Below are positions 7,747 to 18,057 of a stretch of 64,000 bases of DNA, in pieces. Position numbers and translations under genes: made by a program. The first letter of the stretch is position 1; the number at the start of each line of letters is the position of its first letter. The DNA comes from Bog-756 sp963830165 (GTDB lineage Bacteria > Actinomycetota > Acidimicrobiia > Acidimicrobiales > RAAP-2): NCBI GenBank assembly GCA_963830165.1, contig CAWHKZ010000005.1:372001-436000 (forward strand), in the 5' to 3' direction. The notes under the pieces were generated by a model that did not search any database, was not told the origin of the DNA, and saw only the letters and a program-made list of their open reading frames with translations.

Positions 7747-8412
7747 ATGCACGGACACCACGAGCACGACACGCAACATGCAGGACACCCCGGACCCTGG
7801 TTCGGCCCACCGTCGGGCGGCCGGGGCGGCCGCTTCGGCGGCGATCCCGGGGATCGCCGACGGGGTCGGAGCCGCGGCCGCGACGGCTTCGGGCCCGGGT
7901 TCGGACGCCACGGCGGCTTCGGGCCCGGCCACGGCCGGGGCGGCAAGGCCCGGCGGGGCGACGTCCGCGCCGCCATCCTCGCCCTCCTGGCCGAGGAGCC
8001 GATGCACGGCTATCAGATCATCACCGAGCTCACGGAGCGGAGCGGTGGCGTCTGGCGGCCCAGCCCCGGCTCGGTCTACCCGACGCTCTCGGCGCTCGAG
8101 GACCAGGGACTGGTCACCGCGGACACCTCGGAGGGCCGCAGGGTCTTCCAGCTCACGCCCGACGGCCGGGCCGAGGCGGAGGCGGCCGGCGACGGTCCCA
8201 CCCCCTGGGAGGAGGCGGCCGGCGGTGACCGTTCCGTCCCCGACATGCTCGGCCTGATGGTCCAGGTCATGAAAGCCACCAAGCAGGTGGCCCAGGCCGG
8301 CACGCCCGGCCAGATCCGGACCGTGGGCGAGATCCTCACCGACACCCGCCGGAAGATCTACCTCGTCCTCGCCGAGGGAGACGCCCCCGAGGCGTCCGAC
8401 GGGGAGGCCTGA
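7747..8412 (+). CDS. PadR-family transcriptional regulator with Gly/His/Arg-rich N-terminal tail
   Basis: 221 residues. The winged-helix domain occupies about residues 75-140 (GDVRAAILALLAEEPMHGYQI, RPSPGSVYPTLSALEDQGLV, GRRVFQLTPDGRAEAEA), followed by a helical dimerisation region (DMLGLMVQVMKATKQVAQA). The first ~70 residues are low complexity, rich in His, Gly, Arg and Phe (HGHHEHDTQHAGHPGP), as in many actinobacterial PadR proteins; the histidines might bind metal. An operator overlaps its own promoter. No transporter gene, the usual PadR target, is adjacent. Confidence 0.92.
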   Translation: MHGHHEHDTQHAGHPGPWFGPPSGGRGGRFGGDPGDRRRGRSRGRDGFGPGFGRHGGFGPGHGRGGKARRGDVRAAILALLAEEPMHGYQIITELTERSGGVWRPSPGSVYPTLSALEDQGLVTADTSEGRRVFQLTPDGRAEAEAAGDGPTPWEEAAGGDRSVPDMLGLMVQVMKATKQVAQAGTPGQIRTVGEILTDTRRKIYLVLAEGDAPEASDGEA

Positions 8413-8466
8413 CCGCTCACGGGGGGGCGCTCCCCCGCCCCGCCGGTGCAGGACAGGCACACCACC

Positions 8467-8494
8467 GACACGGCGCCCTCCGGGGCGCCGTGTC
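8467..8494. terminator. Bidirectional hairpin between padR and pyrE
   Basis: Perfect 11-bp stem GACACGGCGCC (8467-8477) / GGCGCCGTGTC (8484-8494) with a 6-nt loop, between convergent genes. No long T run, so termination efficiency is inferred. Confidence 0.65.
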
Positions 8495-8503
8495 GCGTCC
8501 GGC

Positions 8504-9073
8504 TCAGGCGCCCTCGTAGGGGAAGCCGAGGTCGGGGGCGGTCAGCAGGGCGCGGAACTCGAGCCCCTCGGCGGCGGCCATGGCCGCGCACGTACCGCCG
8601 CGATCGACAACGGCCACCAGCAGGATGGGCTCGGCCCCGAACTCGCGCACGGCGTGGGCCGCGTCGAGCAGCGACGTGCCGCGCGTCACGGTGTCCTCGG
8701 TGATGACCACGCGGTCGCCGGGGTCGAGGGCCCCGGCGATCCGGCCTCCCGCCCCGTGGTCCTTCGCCTCCTTGCGCACGCTGAACGCCTTGAGGGCCCG
8801 TCCCCGGGTGGCGGCCACGCCGGCGGTCACGAAGGCCACCGGGTCGGCACCCATGGTCAGGCCGCCGATGGCGTCCGCGTCGTCGGGCACGACGGAGAGG
8901 ATGCCGTCGGCCACCAGCACCATGGCCTCGGGCCGGCACACGGTCTGCTTGGAGTCGATGAACCACGACGACGTCCGGCCCGACTTGAGGGTGAATTCGC
9001 CCCGCTTCACCGAGTGCTCGAGCAGGTGGTCGCGCAGCTCCTCGAAGCGGGTGCCGGGCAGGGGTGTCGTCAT
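8504..9073 (-). CDS. pyrE: Orotate phosphoribosyltransferase
   Basis: 189 residues. Converts orotate and PRPP to OMP in pyrimidine synthesis. The PRPP-binding loop is VVITEDTVTRGTSLLDA; FTLKSGRTSSWFIDSKQ and IGGLTMGADPVAFVTA match the family, and KAFSVRKEAKDHGAGG supplies the catalytic lysines. Start at ATG 9073 preceded by GAGGAGCACG. It lies 41 bp downstream of purM on the same strand, so probable co-transcription as purF-purM-pyrE. Confidence 0.95.
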   Translation of the reverse strand: MTTPLPGTRFEELRDHLLEHSVKRGEFTLKSGRTSSWFIDSKQTVCRPEAMVLVADGILSVVPDDADAIGGLTMGADPVAFVTAGVAATRGRALKAFSVRKEAKDHGAGGRIAGALDPGDRVVITEDTVTRGTSLLDAAHAVREFGAEPILLVAVVDRGGTCAAMAAAEGLEFRALLTAPDLGFPYEGA

Positions 9074-9114
9074 CGTGCTCCTCGGTCGGTCCGGCCCATC
9101 AGCTCTCCCACGGA

Positions 9115-10188
9115 TCAGCTCTCCCACAGAGGGGGCCCGGTCCACTCGACGCCCCGCTCCCCCTCCTCGACCCGGCCGACGACCACCGGGTCCACGCCGG
9201 CGGCGGACAGGGCCGTCGAGGCGCCCGCCACCGCGTCGGCCGCCACGGTGACGACCATGCCGATCCCGAGGTTGAACACCCGGGACATCTCGTCGTCGTC
9301 GACCAGGCCCAGCCGGCGGATCTCGGTGAAGATCGGCGGGATCGTCCAGCTGCCGCGCACGAGGACGGCCCGGCAGCCCTCCGGCAGGGCCCGGGGGATG
9401 TTGCCGGCGAATCCCCCGCCGGTGATGTGGGCGGCGGCATGCACCTCGGCGTGGGCCATGGCCGACCGCACGGCCGGGGTGTAGATCACCGAGGGCAGGA
9501 GCAGCTCGTCGGCCACCGTGGTCGTCGCCCCCGGCCAGGCCGGGTCGCCGTAGGCGAGGCCGGCCCGCTCCAGCAGGACGTGGCGGGCCAGGGTGTAGCC
9601 GTTCGAGCGCAGGCCGGGCGAGGGAAGTCCGAGCAGGACGTCGCCCGCCACCACCCGCTGCGGCCCGAGGATCTCGTCGCGCTCGACGACGCCCACCGCG
9701 AAGCCGACCAGGTCGAACTCGTCGGCCGACATGATGCCGGCGTGCTCGGCCATCTCCCCCCCGAGCAGGGTCGCCCCCACCTGCCGACACCCCTCGGCCA
9801 CCCCGGACACCAGGTCGGCCATGCGGGACGGCTCGACCCGGCCGGTCGAGATGTAGTCGAGCAGGAAGAGGGGCTCCGCACCCTGGCAGACCAGGTCGTC
9901 CACGCACATGGCCACGAGGTCGAGGCCCACGGTGTCGTAGCGCCCCACGGCCTGGGCGACGGCCGCCTTGGTGCCCACGCCGTCGGTGCCCGACACGAGC
10001 ACGGGCCGGCGGTAGCGGGAGGTGTCGAGGGCGAACAGGCCGCCGAAGTCGCCCAGGCCCCCGAGGACCTCGGGCCGGCGGGTGGAGGCCACCATCGGCT
10101 TGATCAGGTCGACGGCCCCCTCGCCGGCCTCGATGTCCACGCCCGCCGCCGCGTACGTGGCGGGGACGTCGGAGGAGGGCTCCGTCAC
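9115..10188 (-). CDS. purM: Phosphoribosylformylglycinamidine cyclo-ligase (AIR synthetase)
   Basis: 357 residues. Forms aminoimidazole ribotide from FGAM with ATP, step 5 of purine synthesis. Motifs: VSGTDGVGTKAAVAQ, DLVCQGAEPLFLLDYI, GATLLGGEMAEHAG, GLPSPGLRSNGYTLAR and HITGGGFAGNIPRALPEG. The GTG start at 10188 overlaps the purF stop (GTGA), suggesting translational coupling. Intact. Confidence 0.95.
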   Translation of the reverse strand: MTEPSSDVPATYAAAGVDIEAGEGAVDLIKPMVASTRRPEVLGGLGDFGGLFALDTSRYRRPVLVSGTDGVGTKAAVAQAVGRYDTVGLDLVAMCVDDLVCQGAEPLFLLDYISTGRVEPSRMADLVSGVAEGCRQVGATLLGGEMAEHAGIMSADEFDLVGFAVGVVERDEILGPQRVVAGDVLLGLPSPGLRSNGYTLARHVLLERAGLAYGDPAWPGATTTVADELLLPSVIYTPAVRSAMAHAEVHAAAHITGGGFAGNIPRALPEGCRAVLVRGSWTIPPIFTEIRRLGLVDDDEMSRVFNLGIGMVVTVAADAVAGASTALSAAGVDPVVVGRVEEGERGVEWTGPPLWES

Positions 10189-11660
10189 GCCGTGGGCGAG
10201 CCGGCGGTCGCCGGCACGGCCGGCCGCTCGGTGAAGGCCACCGGGACGGCCACGGGCACCGGGTACACGCCGGTCAGGCAGGCATCGCAGAATCCGGCGC
10301 CCGGCGCGTCGATGGCCTCGACCAGGTGCTCGAGGGTCAGGTACTCGAGCGAGTCGACGTCGAGGAACCCGACGATCTCCTCGGGGGTCTTGACGGCTGC
10401 GAGCAGCTCGCTGCGGTCCGGGGTGTCGATGCCGTAGAAGCAGGGCCACTGGAACGGAGGCGAGGAGATGCGGAGATGGACCTCGGTGGCACCGGCCTCG
10501 CGCAGCATGGTCACCATGGCCCGCGTCGTCGTGCCCCGCACGATCGAGTCGTCGACCACGACAACCCGCTTGCCGGCGATGTTCTCGCGCAGCGGGTTGA
10601 GCTTGCGGCGCACCCCGTTGGCCCGCTCGGCCTGGGTCGGGGCGATGAAGGTGCGGCCGATGTAGCGGTTCTTCACCAGGCCCTGGCCGTAGGGGATGCC
10701 CGAGCCCACGGCGTAGCCCTCGGCGGCCGGCACACCGGAGTCGGGAACGCCCATGACCAGGTCGGCCTGGACGGGGCGCTGGGTGGCCAGCAGCTGGCCC
10801 ATCCGGCGGCGGGCGCCGTGGACCTCGTTGCCGTAGAGGGTGGTGTCGGGCCGGGCGAAGTAGACGAACTCGAAGATGCAGAGCCGGGGGTCGATCCGCC
10901 CGGCGGGGAAGGGGCGCTCGGAGCGGACCTCCTTGCCGTCGATGACCACCATCTCCCCGGGCTCGAGCTCGCGGATGAAGGTGGCGCCGATGACGTCGAG
11001 GGCCGGCGACTCCGAGGCCAGGACCCAGCCCTGCTCGAACTCGTCGGTGGGGTCGAGGCGGCCGAGGCACAGCGGCCGGAAGCCGTTGGGGTCGCGGACT
11101 CCGATGATGCGGTCGGCGTCCATCAGCACGAAGGAGAAGGCACCCTCCAGGCTCGGCAGGACTTCCATCAGGGCCCGCTCGAGGTCCTCGGCGTGCTCGA
11201 CCCGGGTCGTCTCGGGCGAGTCGGGCGGAAAGGCCCGGGCCAGCAGTTCGGCCACCAGGTCGCTGTCCGAGGACACCAGGCCGGGCAGCATGTTGGCCAT
11301 CCCGGCCAGGGCGTCGGTGTTGGTCAGGTTCCCGTTGTGGGCCAGACCGAAGCCGGCCCGTCCCACACCTCGGAAGACGGGCTGGGCGTTCATCCAGTCG
11401 CTCGATCCCGCCGTCGAGTAGCGGGTGTGACCGATGGCCAGGTGGCCGCGCAGACCGGAGAGCTTCCGCTCGTCGAAGACGGTGGTGACGAGGCCCATGT
11501 CCTTCATCACGGTGATCAGGTCGCCGTCGCTGACGGCCATGCCGGCCGACTCCTGGCCCCGGTGCTGGAGGGCGTAGAGACCGTCGAAGGTCAGGTGTGC
11601 GACGGGGCGTCCCGGGGCGTAGACCCCGAAGACTCCACACGCTTCCTTGGCCTCCATCAT
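10185..11660 (-). CDS. purF: Amidophosphoribosyltransferase
   Basis: 491 residues from ATG 11660. First committed step of purine synthesis: PRPP + glutamine to phosphoribosylamine. The N-terminal nucleophile glutaminase begins after a seven-residue propeptide (MMEAKEA, then CGVFGVYAPG), and the phosphoribosyltransferase site is VVVVDDSIVRGTTTRAMV. The start is chosen because GGTGAG lies 7 bp upstream; an in-frame GTG at 11678 is the alternative. It also contains LQHRGQESAGMA, IGHTRYSTAG and LAHNGNLTN. Cys residues near the C-terminus (ISSPPFQWPCFYGID, GAGFCDACL) fit the iron-sulfur form of the enzyme. Confidence 0.95.
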   Translation of the reverse strand: MMEAKEACGVFGVYAPGRPVAHLTFDGLYALQHRGQESAGMAVSDGDLITVMKDMGLVTTVFDERKLSGLRGHLAIGHTRYSTAGSSDWMNAQPVFRGVGRAGFGLAHNGNLTNTDALAGMANMLPGLVSSDSDLVAELLARAFPPDSPETTRVEHAEDLERALMEVLPSLEGAFSFVLMDADRIIGVRDPNGFRPLCLGRLDPTDEFEQGWVLASESPALDVIGATFIRELEPGEMVVIDGKEVRSERPFPAGRIDPRLCIFEFVYFARPDTTLYGNEVHGARRRMGQLLATQRPVQADLVMGVPDSGVPAAEGYAVGSGIPYGQGLVKNRYIGRTFIAPTQAERANGVRRKLNPLRENIAGKRVVVVDDSIVRGTTTRAMVTMLREAGATEVHLRISSPPFQWPCFYGIDTPDRSELLAAVKTPEEIVGFLDVDSLEYLTLEHLVEAIDAPGAGFCDACLTGVYPVPVAVPVAFTERPAVPATAGSPTA

Positions 11661-11809
11661 CGATTGCTCACCGCACACACCGGGGGTCGTCGGATGGGCC
11701 GGACGAGATCGTGCACCGAGGCTCGCCGATCACCCAATTCACTCTAGTGGCACCGGGCCCCGATCCGCCCATCCGGGCCCCGTCGCGGCCGGCCGGTAGC
11801 GTCGCCGGG

Positions 11810-12659
11810 GTGATCGACCTCCACACCCACTCGACCGTCTCGGACGGGAGCGAGCCACCCGAGCGGATCGTGGAGCTCGCCCACGACGTCGGCTGCAGCG
11901 CCGTGGCCCTGACCGATCACGACTCGCTGGCCGGACTGGACCGGGCCAGGGTGCGGGCCGGCGAGCTGGGTATCCGCCTGGTTCCGGGCTGCGAGGTGTC
12001 GTGCCTGCCGATCGCCACCGGCGGCGTGCACGTGCTCGTCTACTTCGTCGACGACCCGGCGACCCCGCTCGGTGCGGAGCTCGAACGGCTCCGCGACGAC
12101 CGCAGGGCCCGCAACCTGGCCCTCGTGGAGCGGCTCGACGAGCTCGGCATACCCGTCACCTTCGCCCAGGCGGCGGCCCACGCCGGGAGCGAGGCCGGAG
12201 TGGGGCGGCCCCACTTCGCCCAGGCCATGGTGGACGTCGGGGCGGTGGCCTCCGTCGAGGAGGCGTTCGACCGCTACCTCGGCAACGGCGGTGCCGCATA
12301 CGTCCCCAAGGGCCGGCTCGGCGTGGCCGACGTGTGCCGGTTGGCCCGCGACTCGCACGGCGTGGCCGTCCTGGCCCACCCGACGACCGTCGGCCTGGTC
12401 GGTGACGATCTGGCCGCCGCCGTGCGGGACATGGCCGAGGCCGGACTCGGCGGCCTCGAGGCCGAATTACGGGCGCTACTCCCCCCGGACGCGCACCGAT
12501 CTGGGCAACCTGGCCCGGCGGTTCGGCCTGGTGGCGACCGGGGGCTCCGACTTCCACGGGGCCACCAAGCCCGACCTGGCCGTCGGAACCGGGACGGGCG
12601 ATCTCAGGGTCCCGGACACGGTGCTCGACCAGCTCGAGTCGGTGCGGCCGACGGGCTGA
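11810..12659 (+). CDS. PHP-domain metal-dependent phosphoesterase (frameshifted as assembled)
   Basis: About 282 residues once one extra T near 12467 is removed. The PHP metal motifs are IDLHTHSTVSDGS at the start, ALTDHDSLAGL, VPGCEVSC, GVAVLAHPTTVG and, after the shift, LVATGGSDFHGATKPDL. Similar to the TrpH/YciV group of 3',5'-nucleoside bisphosphate or RNA 5'-end phosphatases; the exact substrate cannot be told. GTG start at 11810. Divergent from purF and convergent with the GT-C-like gene. The broken codon sits in an EAE-YGRYSP segment that reads cleanly once corrected. Confidence 0.88.
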
Positions 12660-12671
12660 GCGCGGCGCCGG

Positions 12672-15191
12672 TCATCCGGCCGGGTCGGACGGGGCCCGAG
12701 GGGTGTCGGATCCCGATGCCACGTCCGGTTCGGCCTGGGCCGCAGCGCCGACGGCCACCGGCCGTCGGCGGCGGCGGCGGCGGTCCCAGACGGCCAGTCC
12801 GCCGGTGGCCACCAGGGCCAGCACCGACACCGCCGCCGAGCCGTGCTCGACCGTGCCGGGGTCGGCCGTCAGCACGACGTCGTGCCGGGTCGGGATCACG
12901 ACCAGGTCGTCCGGTGCCAGGCGCCACGGACCGTCGGCGCCGTCGGCGCGCCACCACGGGAAGTACGTGGCCCGCACCTCGACCGGCACCCCGGTGCGGT
13001 CCACGTGGAACGACACGGTCGACGTGCCGGTCCGCACGTCCGACACGGTCACCTTCGGGAGCGTGCGGCCCGGCGCGGACCGGGACGGGTCGGACGATCG
13101 CGGCCACTCCGGAGGACCCCCGGCCGACGGCCGCGGCGTCGAGTCGTCCAGGAACCAGCTGGCGGCCGTGTCGATCCACGCCAGCGGATCGACCGACTGG
13201 TTCGGGTAGGCGACGACCGGGTCGTGGGTGAGCGGCTGGACCAGCGTCGTGCCCCGGACCTCCCAGATCACCCAGGGCCCGCTCGTCGCCACCCGCACGA
13301 GGCCCGGCTGGGCGTCGGCCTGCTTGATCAGGGTGGCGTTGTCCGCCAAGTAGTACCGGACGCCCAGGGTGCGCAGCAGTCCGACACCCTTGGCCACGTC
13401 CAGGCTCGGGTCGGTCACCCCGGGCTGTTCCACGTCGTAGTTGGTGATCGACAGCGTGGCGGAGGCCAGGTCCTGGAACGTGTAGTTGAGCGACTGGTCG
13501 GTCGGGGCGCCGTACATGGACTGGATGCAGCCGCCGGTCCAGTAGGGGAACAGCGAGAACTCGAACGCCGACCCGTAGATGCCGTACGGGTCGTACTGCG
13601 GCAGCGCCCGGCCGCACCCGAACTGGCGGCCGACCCGGGTCATGGTGTCCATGAGGGAGCGGTACTCCGGCCACTCCTCGGTGCCCTGGTAGCCGCCGAA
13701 GGCGGTCTTGACCGCCGAGGTCACCTGGTCGGTCCCGGTCGAGACGAACAACCACGTCGAGCGCGTCGGGGCCCCGGGCAGGAGGGCGGTCGTGGTGGTG
13801 CTGCCGGGCATCGTGCCGGTCACCACCGCGATGCACAGCAGCACCACGGCGAGGGCGGTGAGCGGGGCGACCACGGCGGCCGGCGACCATCGGCGGCTCC
13901 AGCGCAGGGCCAGGTCGCCGCCGCCGATCCCGGCCAGCAGGCCCGCCGACACGTACCAGAAGGGGAGGATGCGACCGGCCAGCTGGATCAGGGTCTGCTG
14001 GAACTCCCACCCACCGACCAGCCCGTGGGGCAGGACGGCCACGGCCAGGGCACTCACCAACGCGGTGCCGACCAGCATCAGCGACACCGGGTGCCGGCCG
14101 GTGACGGCGCGCACGACGCCGGCCACAGTGAGGGCCACCAGCAGCAGTTCGGACCAGGCGGGCAGGGGCAGGAGCAGGTGGAGCCAGCTGCCCGGCAACG
14201 TGTACGGGAGCGGGTCGACCTCGGACTGGTACCAGGCGAAGGGGAGCGTCCAGAAGGCGGCCAGCAGCGGGGCGAGGACCAGGATGGGGACGGCCCGACG
14301 GAGGGCGACCCAGCCGAGCTCGAGGCTGTGGGCCGCGATCAGCAGGCCGCCGGTGACCACCAGCATGAGCCCCACGATGGGATGGCACAACGCCGCGAGC
14401 GCGGCGAGCAGCGTGGTGAGGACCCGCCACCGTCCCGTGCGGAGCACCACGTCGAGCAGGCCGAGGGTGACCAGGGAGAGTACGAGGGCCAGCCCGTAGC
14501 TGTACTCGCCGATGACGGTCGAGAGCAGGTTGCCGCCGTACTTGTAGGACGAGTCGTCGAACAGGAACGGGAGGACGCCCACGGACATGGCCACCGGGAT
14601 CGGCGAGGGCAGCCGGCTCATCCGACCGAGCGCCCATGCGGCCAGCGGCAGGGACAGCGGTACGGCGGCCACGACGAGCTTGACCGCGGTCCCGTAGGGC
14701 ACGATGACGTTGACGCCCAGGATCGCCAGGGCCGGGATCGGCATGTAGAACTCGTAGACCGGGAATCCCTCGAACCAGAGGGGCGACCAGCCGGTCAGGT
14801 GGGGGAGGACGAGCTGCTGCAGCTGCACGGGTGCGCCGACATGGCCGCCGAGGTCACCCCCGGTGGGCAGCGATGCGGTAAAGAGCAGGTTCGGCTGCAG
14901 CTGCCAGAGCACGAACGCGGTCACGGCCACCAGGGCGACCGGGGTCAGCCAGCCGGGGACGGCGACCTGCCGGGCGGCGCGGGCCTGGCGGGCCCGGAGC
15001 GCCTGCGCCTCCTGGGGGGTCCGGCGGGGCGGCACGGCCGGCTGCGCCCGGAGCGGCTTCGCCCGCGGTGTCACGGTGGGGGCCTGGCGGGTCTTCGGCC
15101 CGGGGGTGGGTGCGCCCCGTGGGGTGGTGGCCTTCCCTCCTGCGGGCGGCCGGGCGCGACGTTGCGTGGACGATCGTTTCTTCGAGGCCAC
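12672..15191 (-). CDS. Large GT-C-like integral membrane protein (PTPS-related membrane domain)
   Basis: 839 residues. A basic, Pro/Arg/Lys-rich cytoplasmic N-terminus (~1-75) is followed by about a dozen hydrophobic helices (~80-480) and a C-terminal extracytoplasmic domain (~490-790) closed by one more helix and an RRRRRR stretch. The loop after helix 1, GGDLGGHVGAPVQLQQLVLPHLTGWSPLWFEGFPVYEFYMP, resembles the acidic first loop of GT-C glycosyltransferases and the 6-pyruvoyl-tetrahydropterin-synthase-related membrane family (PF10131). A role in lipid-linked sugar transfer at the envelope is inference. Unbroken, though it lies between frameshifted genes. Confidence 0.8.
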   Translation of the reverse strand: MASKKRSSTQRRARPPAGGKATTPRGAPTPGPKTRQAPTVTPRAKPLRAQPAVPPRRTPQEAQALRARQARAARQVAVPGWLTPVALVAVTAFVLWQLQPNLLFTASLPTGGDLGGHVGAPVQLQQLVLPHLTGWSPLWFEGFPVYEFYMPIPALAILGVNVIVPYGTAVKLVVAAVPLSLPLAAWALGRMSRLPSPIPVAMSVGVLPFLFDDSSYKYGGNLLSTVIGEYSYGLALVLSLVTLGLLDVVLRTGRWRVLTTLLAALAALCHPIVGLMLVVTGGLLIAAHSLELGWVALRRAVPILVLAPLLAAFWTLPFAWYQSEVDPLPYTLPGSWLHLLLPLPAWSELLLVALTVAGVVRAVTGRHPVSLMLVGTALVSALAVAVLPHGLVGGWEFQQTLIQLAGRILPFWYVSAGLLAGIGGGDLALRWSRRWSPAAVVAPLTALAVVLLCIAVVTGTMPGSTTTTALLPGAPTRSTWLFVSTGTDQVTSAVKTAFGGYQGTEEWPEYRSLMDTMTRVGRQFGCGRALPQYDPYGIYGSAFEFSLFPYWTGGCIQSMYGAPTDQSLNYTFQDLASATLSITNYDVEQPGVTDPSLDVAKGVGLLRTLGVRYYLADNATLIKQADAQPGLVRVATSGPWVIWEVRGTTLVQPLTHDPVVAYPNQSVDPLAWIDTAASWFLDDSTPRPSAGGPPEWPRSSDPSRSAPGRTLPKVTVSDVRTGTSTVSFHVDRTGVPVEVRATYFPWWRADGADGPWRLAPDDLVVIPTRHDVVLTADPGTVEHGSAAVSVLALVATGGLAVWDRRRRRRRPVAVGAAAQAEPDVASGSDTPRAPSDPAG

Positions 15192-15360
15192 GGGATCCAG
15201 CTACGAATCGCGCCCGGCTGAGCGGTGGGTCCTCGCCCCCACGGAGCAGTCCGGAATCAGGTTCGACGGCGCCACGGCGGCAGGATAAATCTGTCACCCC
15301 TGTTGGCGTAAAGGCGGATGCGGTCCGGCGCGCCGCCCCCGACCGACCCCGGGGGGAACC

Positions 15361-17679
15361 TCAGTTGGTGACGGGCGCCAGATCGTCGAGGAGGTCCGGG
15401 AGGCGGCCGCGCCAGGTGGCCGTGGCCCCGGTCAGGTCGAGGTCGACCAGGTCGTCGATGACGATCCGGTCCCCTCCCGACGTGCCGAGCACCCGGAAGC
15501 CCACCCCGGCATCGGCCGCCCGGGACAGGAGGGCGTGGGAGTCGGTCGTGCACACCACCACCCGCGACGGCGCCTCGGAGAACAGCTCGTGGTGGTCGGC
15601 CACCCCCGACACCCGCACGCCCACGCCCGAGCGCACGGCCAGCTCGGCCAGGGCCACGCCCAGGCCGCCGCCCGACACGTCGTGGATGCCCTCCACCAGG
15701 CCGGGGTCGCCGGCGACACCCTCGGCCACCAGGCCGGCCACGAACGCGACCAGGCGGGCGTGCCCGGCCAGGTCGATCGGCGGCAGGGTCCCGTCGCGGT
15801 GGTGTCGGAGCTGCACCGCCCAGCGCGACCCGGCCAGCGACGGCGGGTGGTGGCGGGGGTCGGAGCTGCCCACGCTGGCGTCCAGCAGGACCAGGGTGCC
15901 GCCCTCGACGAGGGTCACCCCGGGGGGCCGGGCGGCCAGGTGATCGATGAGGCCGAGCGCCCCGATCACCGGGGTGGGGTCGATGTCCTTGCCGAAGCTC
16001 TCGTTGTAGAGGCTGACGTTGCCGCCGATCACCGGGAGCCCGAGAGCCAGACACGCCTCGGTCATGCCGTCGATGGCCTCCGACAGCTGCCACATCACCT
16101 CGGGATGCTCGGGGTTGCCGAAGTTGAGGCAGTTGACGACGGCCTTCGGGGTGGCCCCGGAGCAGGCCAGGTTCAACGCGGCCTCGGCGACGGTGGCCGC
16201 CGTGCCCGCCCTCGGGTCGAGGGCGCACCAGGCCGGGTTGGAGTCGGTGGTGAGGGCGAGCCCCCGCGTCGACGCGGGGAGCCCGGGGGCCGCCAGCCGC
16301 AGCACGGCGCTGTCGCCGCCGGGGCCCTCGACGGTGTTGAGGAAGAGCTGGTGGTCGTACTGGCGGTAGACCCACGTCGGGTCGGCGAGCAGGGCCAGCA
16401 GGTCGTGCCCGCAGTCCGCGGGCTCGGCAGCGCTCCGGGGTCATCGGCCAGGCGGGCGTCCTGGTCGGTCGGGCGGGCGAGCGGGCGACGGTAGAGGGGC
16501 GCGTCCTCGCTGAGGGCCGCGGCCGGCACGTCGCCGAGCACGGGACCGTCGAAGCCGTCGAGGATGCGCAGGCGACCCGGCCCGTCGGCGGGGGGCTCGG
16601 TGACCCGGCCGACGACGTCGGCGCGGACCTCCCACTTGGCGCAGACCTCGTGGACCCGGGCCAGGTCCCCCGGGGTGACGATGGCCAGCATCCGCTCCTG
16701 GCTCTCGGAGGTCATGACCTCGTAGTCGACCATGCCCGGCTCGCGACGGGGTACGGCGGAGACGTCGACGTCCATGCCCACCCCGCCCCGGGCGGCCGTC
16801 TCGCTGGTGGCGCACACCAGGCCCGCGCCGCCCAGGTCCTGGATGCCGACGACCAGCTTGGCGTCGAGCAGCTCGAGGCACGCCTCGATGAGGCGCTTCT
16901 CCTCGTAGGGGTCACCGACCTGGACGCTCGGTCGCTTGGCCGCCTCCTCCGCATCGTCGCCGCCACCGAAGCCGGCCGAGGCGAGCACGCTCACCCCGCC
17001 GATGCCGTCGCGCCCGGTCGACGATCCGAGCAGCACGGCCAGGTTGCCGGGACCCGAGGCCTGACCGAGGACGAGGCGCTCGGTGGGGAGGACTCCCATG
17101 CACAGCACGTTGACCAACGGGTTCTGGGCGTAGCAGGCGTCGAAGGTGAGCTCGCCCCCGACGGTGGGCACGCCCACCGAATTGCCGTAGCCGGAGATGC
17201 CGGCCACGACGCCCTCGATCAGCCACTGCTGCCTGGCCTCGGTCGGGTCGCCGAAGAAGAGCGGGTCCATGACGGCGATCGGCCGCGCGCCCATGGTGAA
17301 GATGTCGCGGAGGATGCCGCCCGACCCCGGTGGCCGCCCCCTGGTAGGGCTCGATGGCCGACGGGTGGTTGTGGGACTCGATGCGGATGGCCACGGCGAT
17401 CCCGTCGCCGGCGTCGATCACCCCGGCGTTCTCCCCCGGCCCCACCAGCACGTGGGGGCCTTCGGTCGGGAGGCGCCGCAGGTGGATGCGCGACGACTTG
17501 TAGGAGCAGTGCTCGCTCCACATGACGGCGAACAGCGCCAGCTCCAGGTGGTTGGGCGCACGGCCCAGGATGCTCTCCACCTCGTCGTGCTCGGCGTCGG
17601 TGAGCCCGAGGGCACGGTGCAGCGGCTCTCCCGTCTCGGTCCACCAGCTCGGCGTCAGTCCGTCTCCACTCGGATCCAT
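15361..17679 (-). CDS. purL: Phosphoribosylformylglycinamidine synthase subunit II (frameshifted as assembled)
   Basis: About 770 residues, normal for small PurL, which with PurQ and PurS makes FGAM from FGAR, glutamine and ATP. Motifs in order: EVESILGRAPNHLELALFAVMWSEHCSYKSS, SHNHPSAIEPYQGAATG, MDPLFFGDP, VGIQDLGGAGL, MTSESQERML, VVNCLNFGNPEHPEVMWQ, GNVSLYNES and GIHDVSGGGLGVALAE. Two shifts: an extra G near 17334 (GVGGILRDIFTMGARP is split) and one missing base near 16430, just after LADDPGA. The rest of the pathway lies upstream on the same strand (purQSCBDA), interrupted by one plus-strand gene. Confidence 0.92.
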
Positions 17680-18057
17680 GGAACCGCAGGTTACCCGTCC
17701 GTCGCCCGGGCCCAGGAGGCCGGTACGGCACGCGTCGCGCTGGAGTTGCGACCGGGGAACTGCGGCCAGGCCGGGAGGGCGTAGCGCACGCGTTTACCCG
17801 CAATTCGGCCTCTTCCCGACGGATCCGGTAGCCGGGGTCGGGCCGGCATGGCCGGGCCTCGGCACCAGGATATTCACGATGGCCCTCAGGCACGAGCCCC
17901 GCAACACGTCGGGGACAAGCCCCCGGATCGCCAACCGCACTGCAACGGAATCTCGTAGCTGAGCATCCACGAAGTGACCGTACGATGGCAAATAGTATTA
18001 CACTTGTTGTGGCGGAAGGTTTTGCCATAAATACCTCGACTCAGGAACCGTGAGAAC
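17680..18057. other. Intergenic region between purL and the small basic protein, with candidate promoter
   Basis: No gene recognised. Near the right edge TTGTTG (18004-18009) and CATAAA (18026-18031) with a 16-bp spacer form a plausible promoter for the plus-strand gene at 18058. The sequence around 17960-18050 is clearly more AT-rich than its surroundings, as expected for a divergent promoter zone. Confidence 0.45.

Noticed and set aside
9115..11640. purM as part of an 841-residue fusion
   Set aside because: The first half is an off-frame shadow of purF; PurM begins at GTG 10188 with the family N-terminus.
12843..15221. 792-codon frame opposite the GT-C-like membrane protein
   Set aside because: High-GC shadow of a gene with clear membrane helices; its product is Gly/Arg/His/Gln-rich low complexity.
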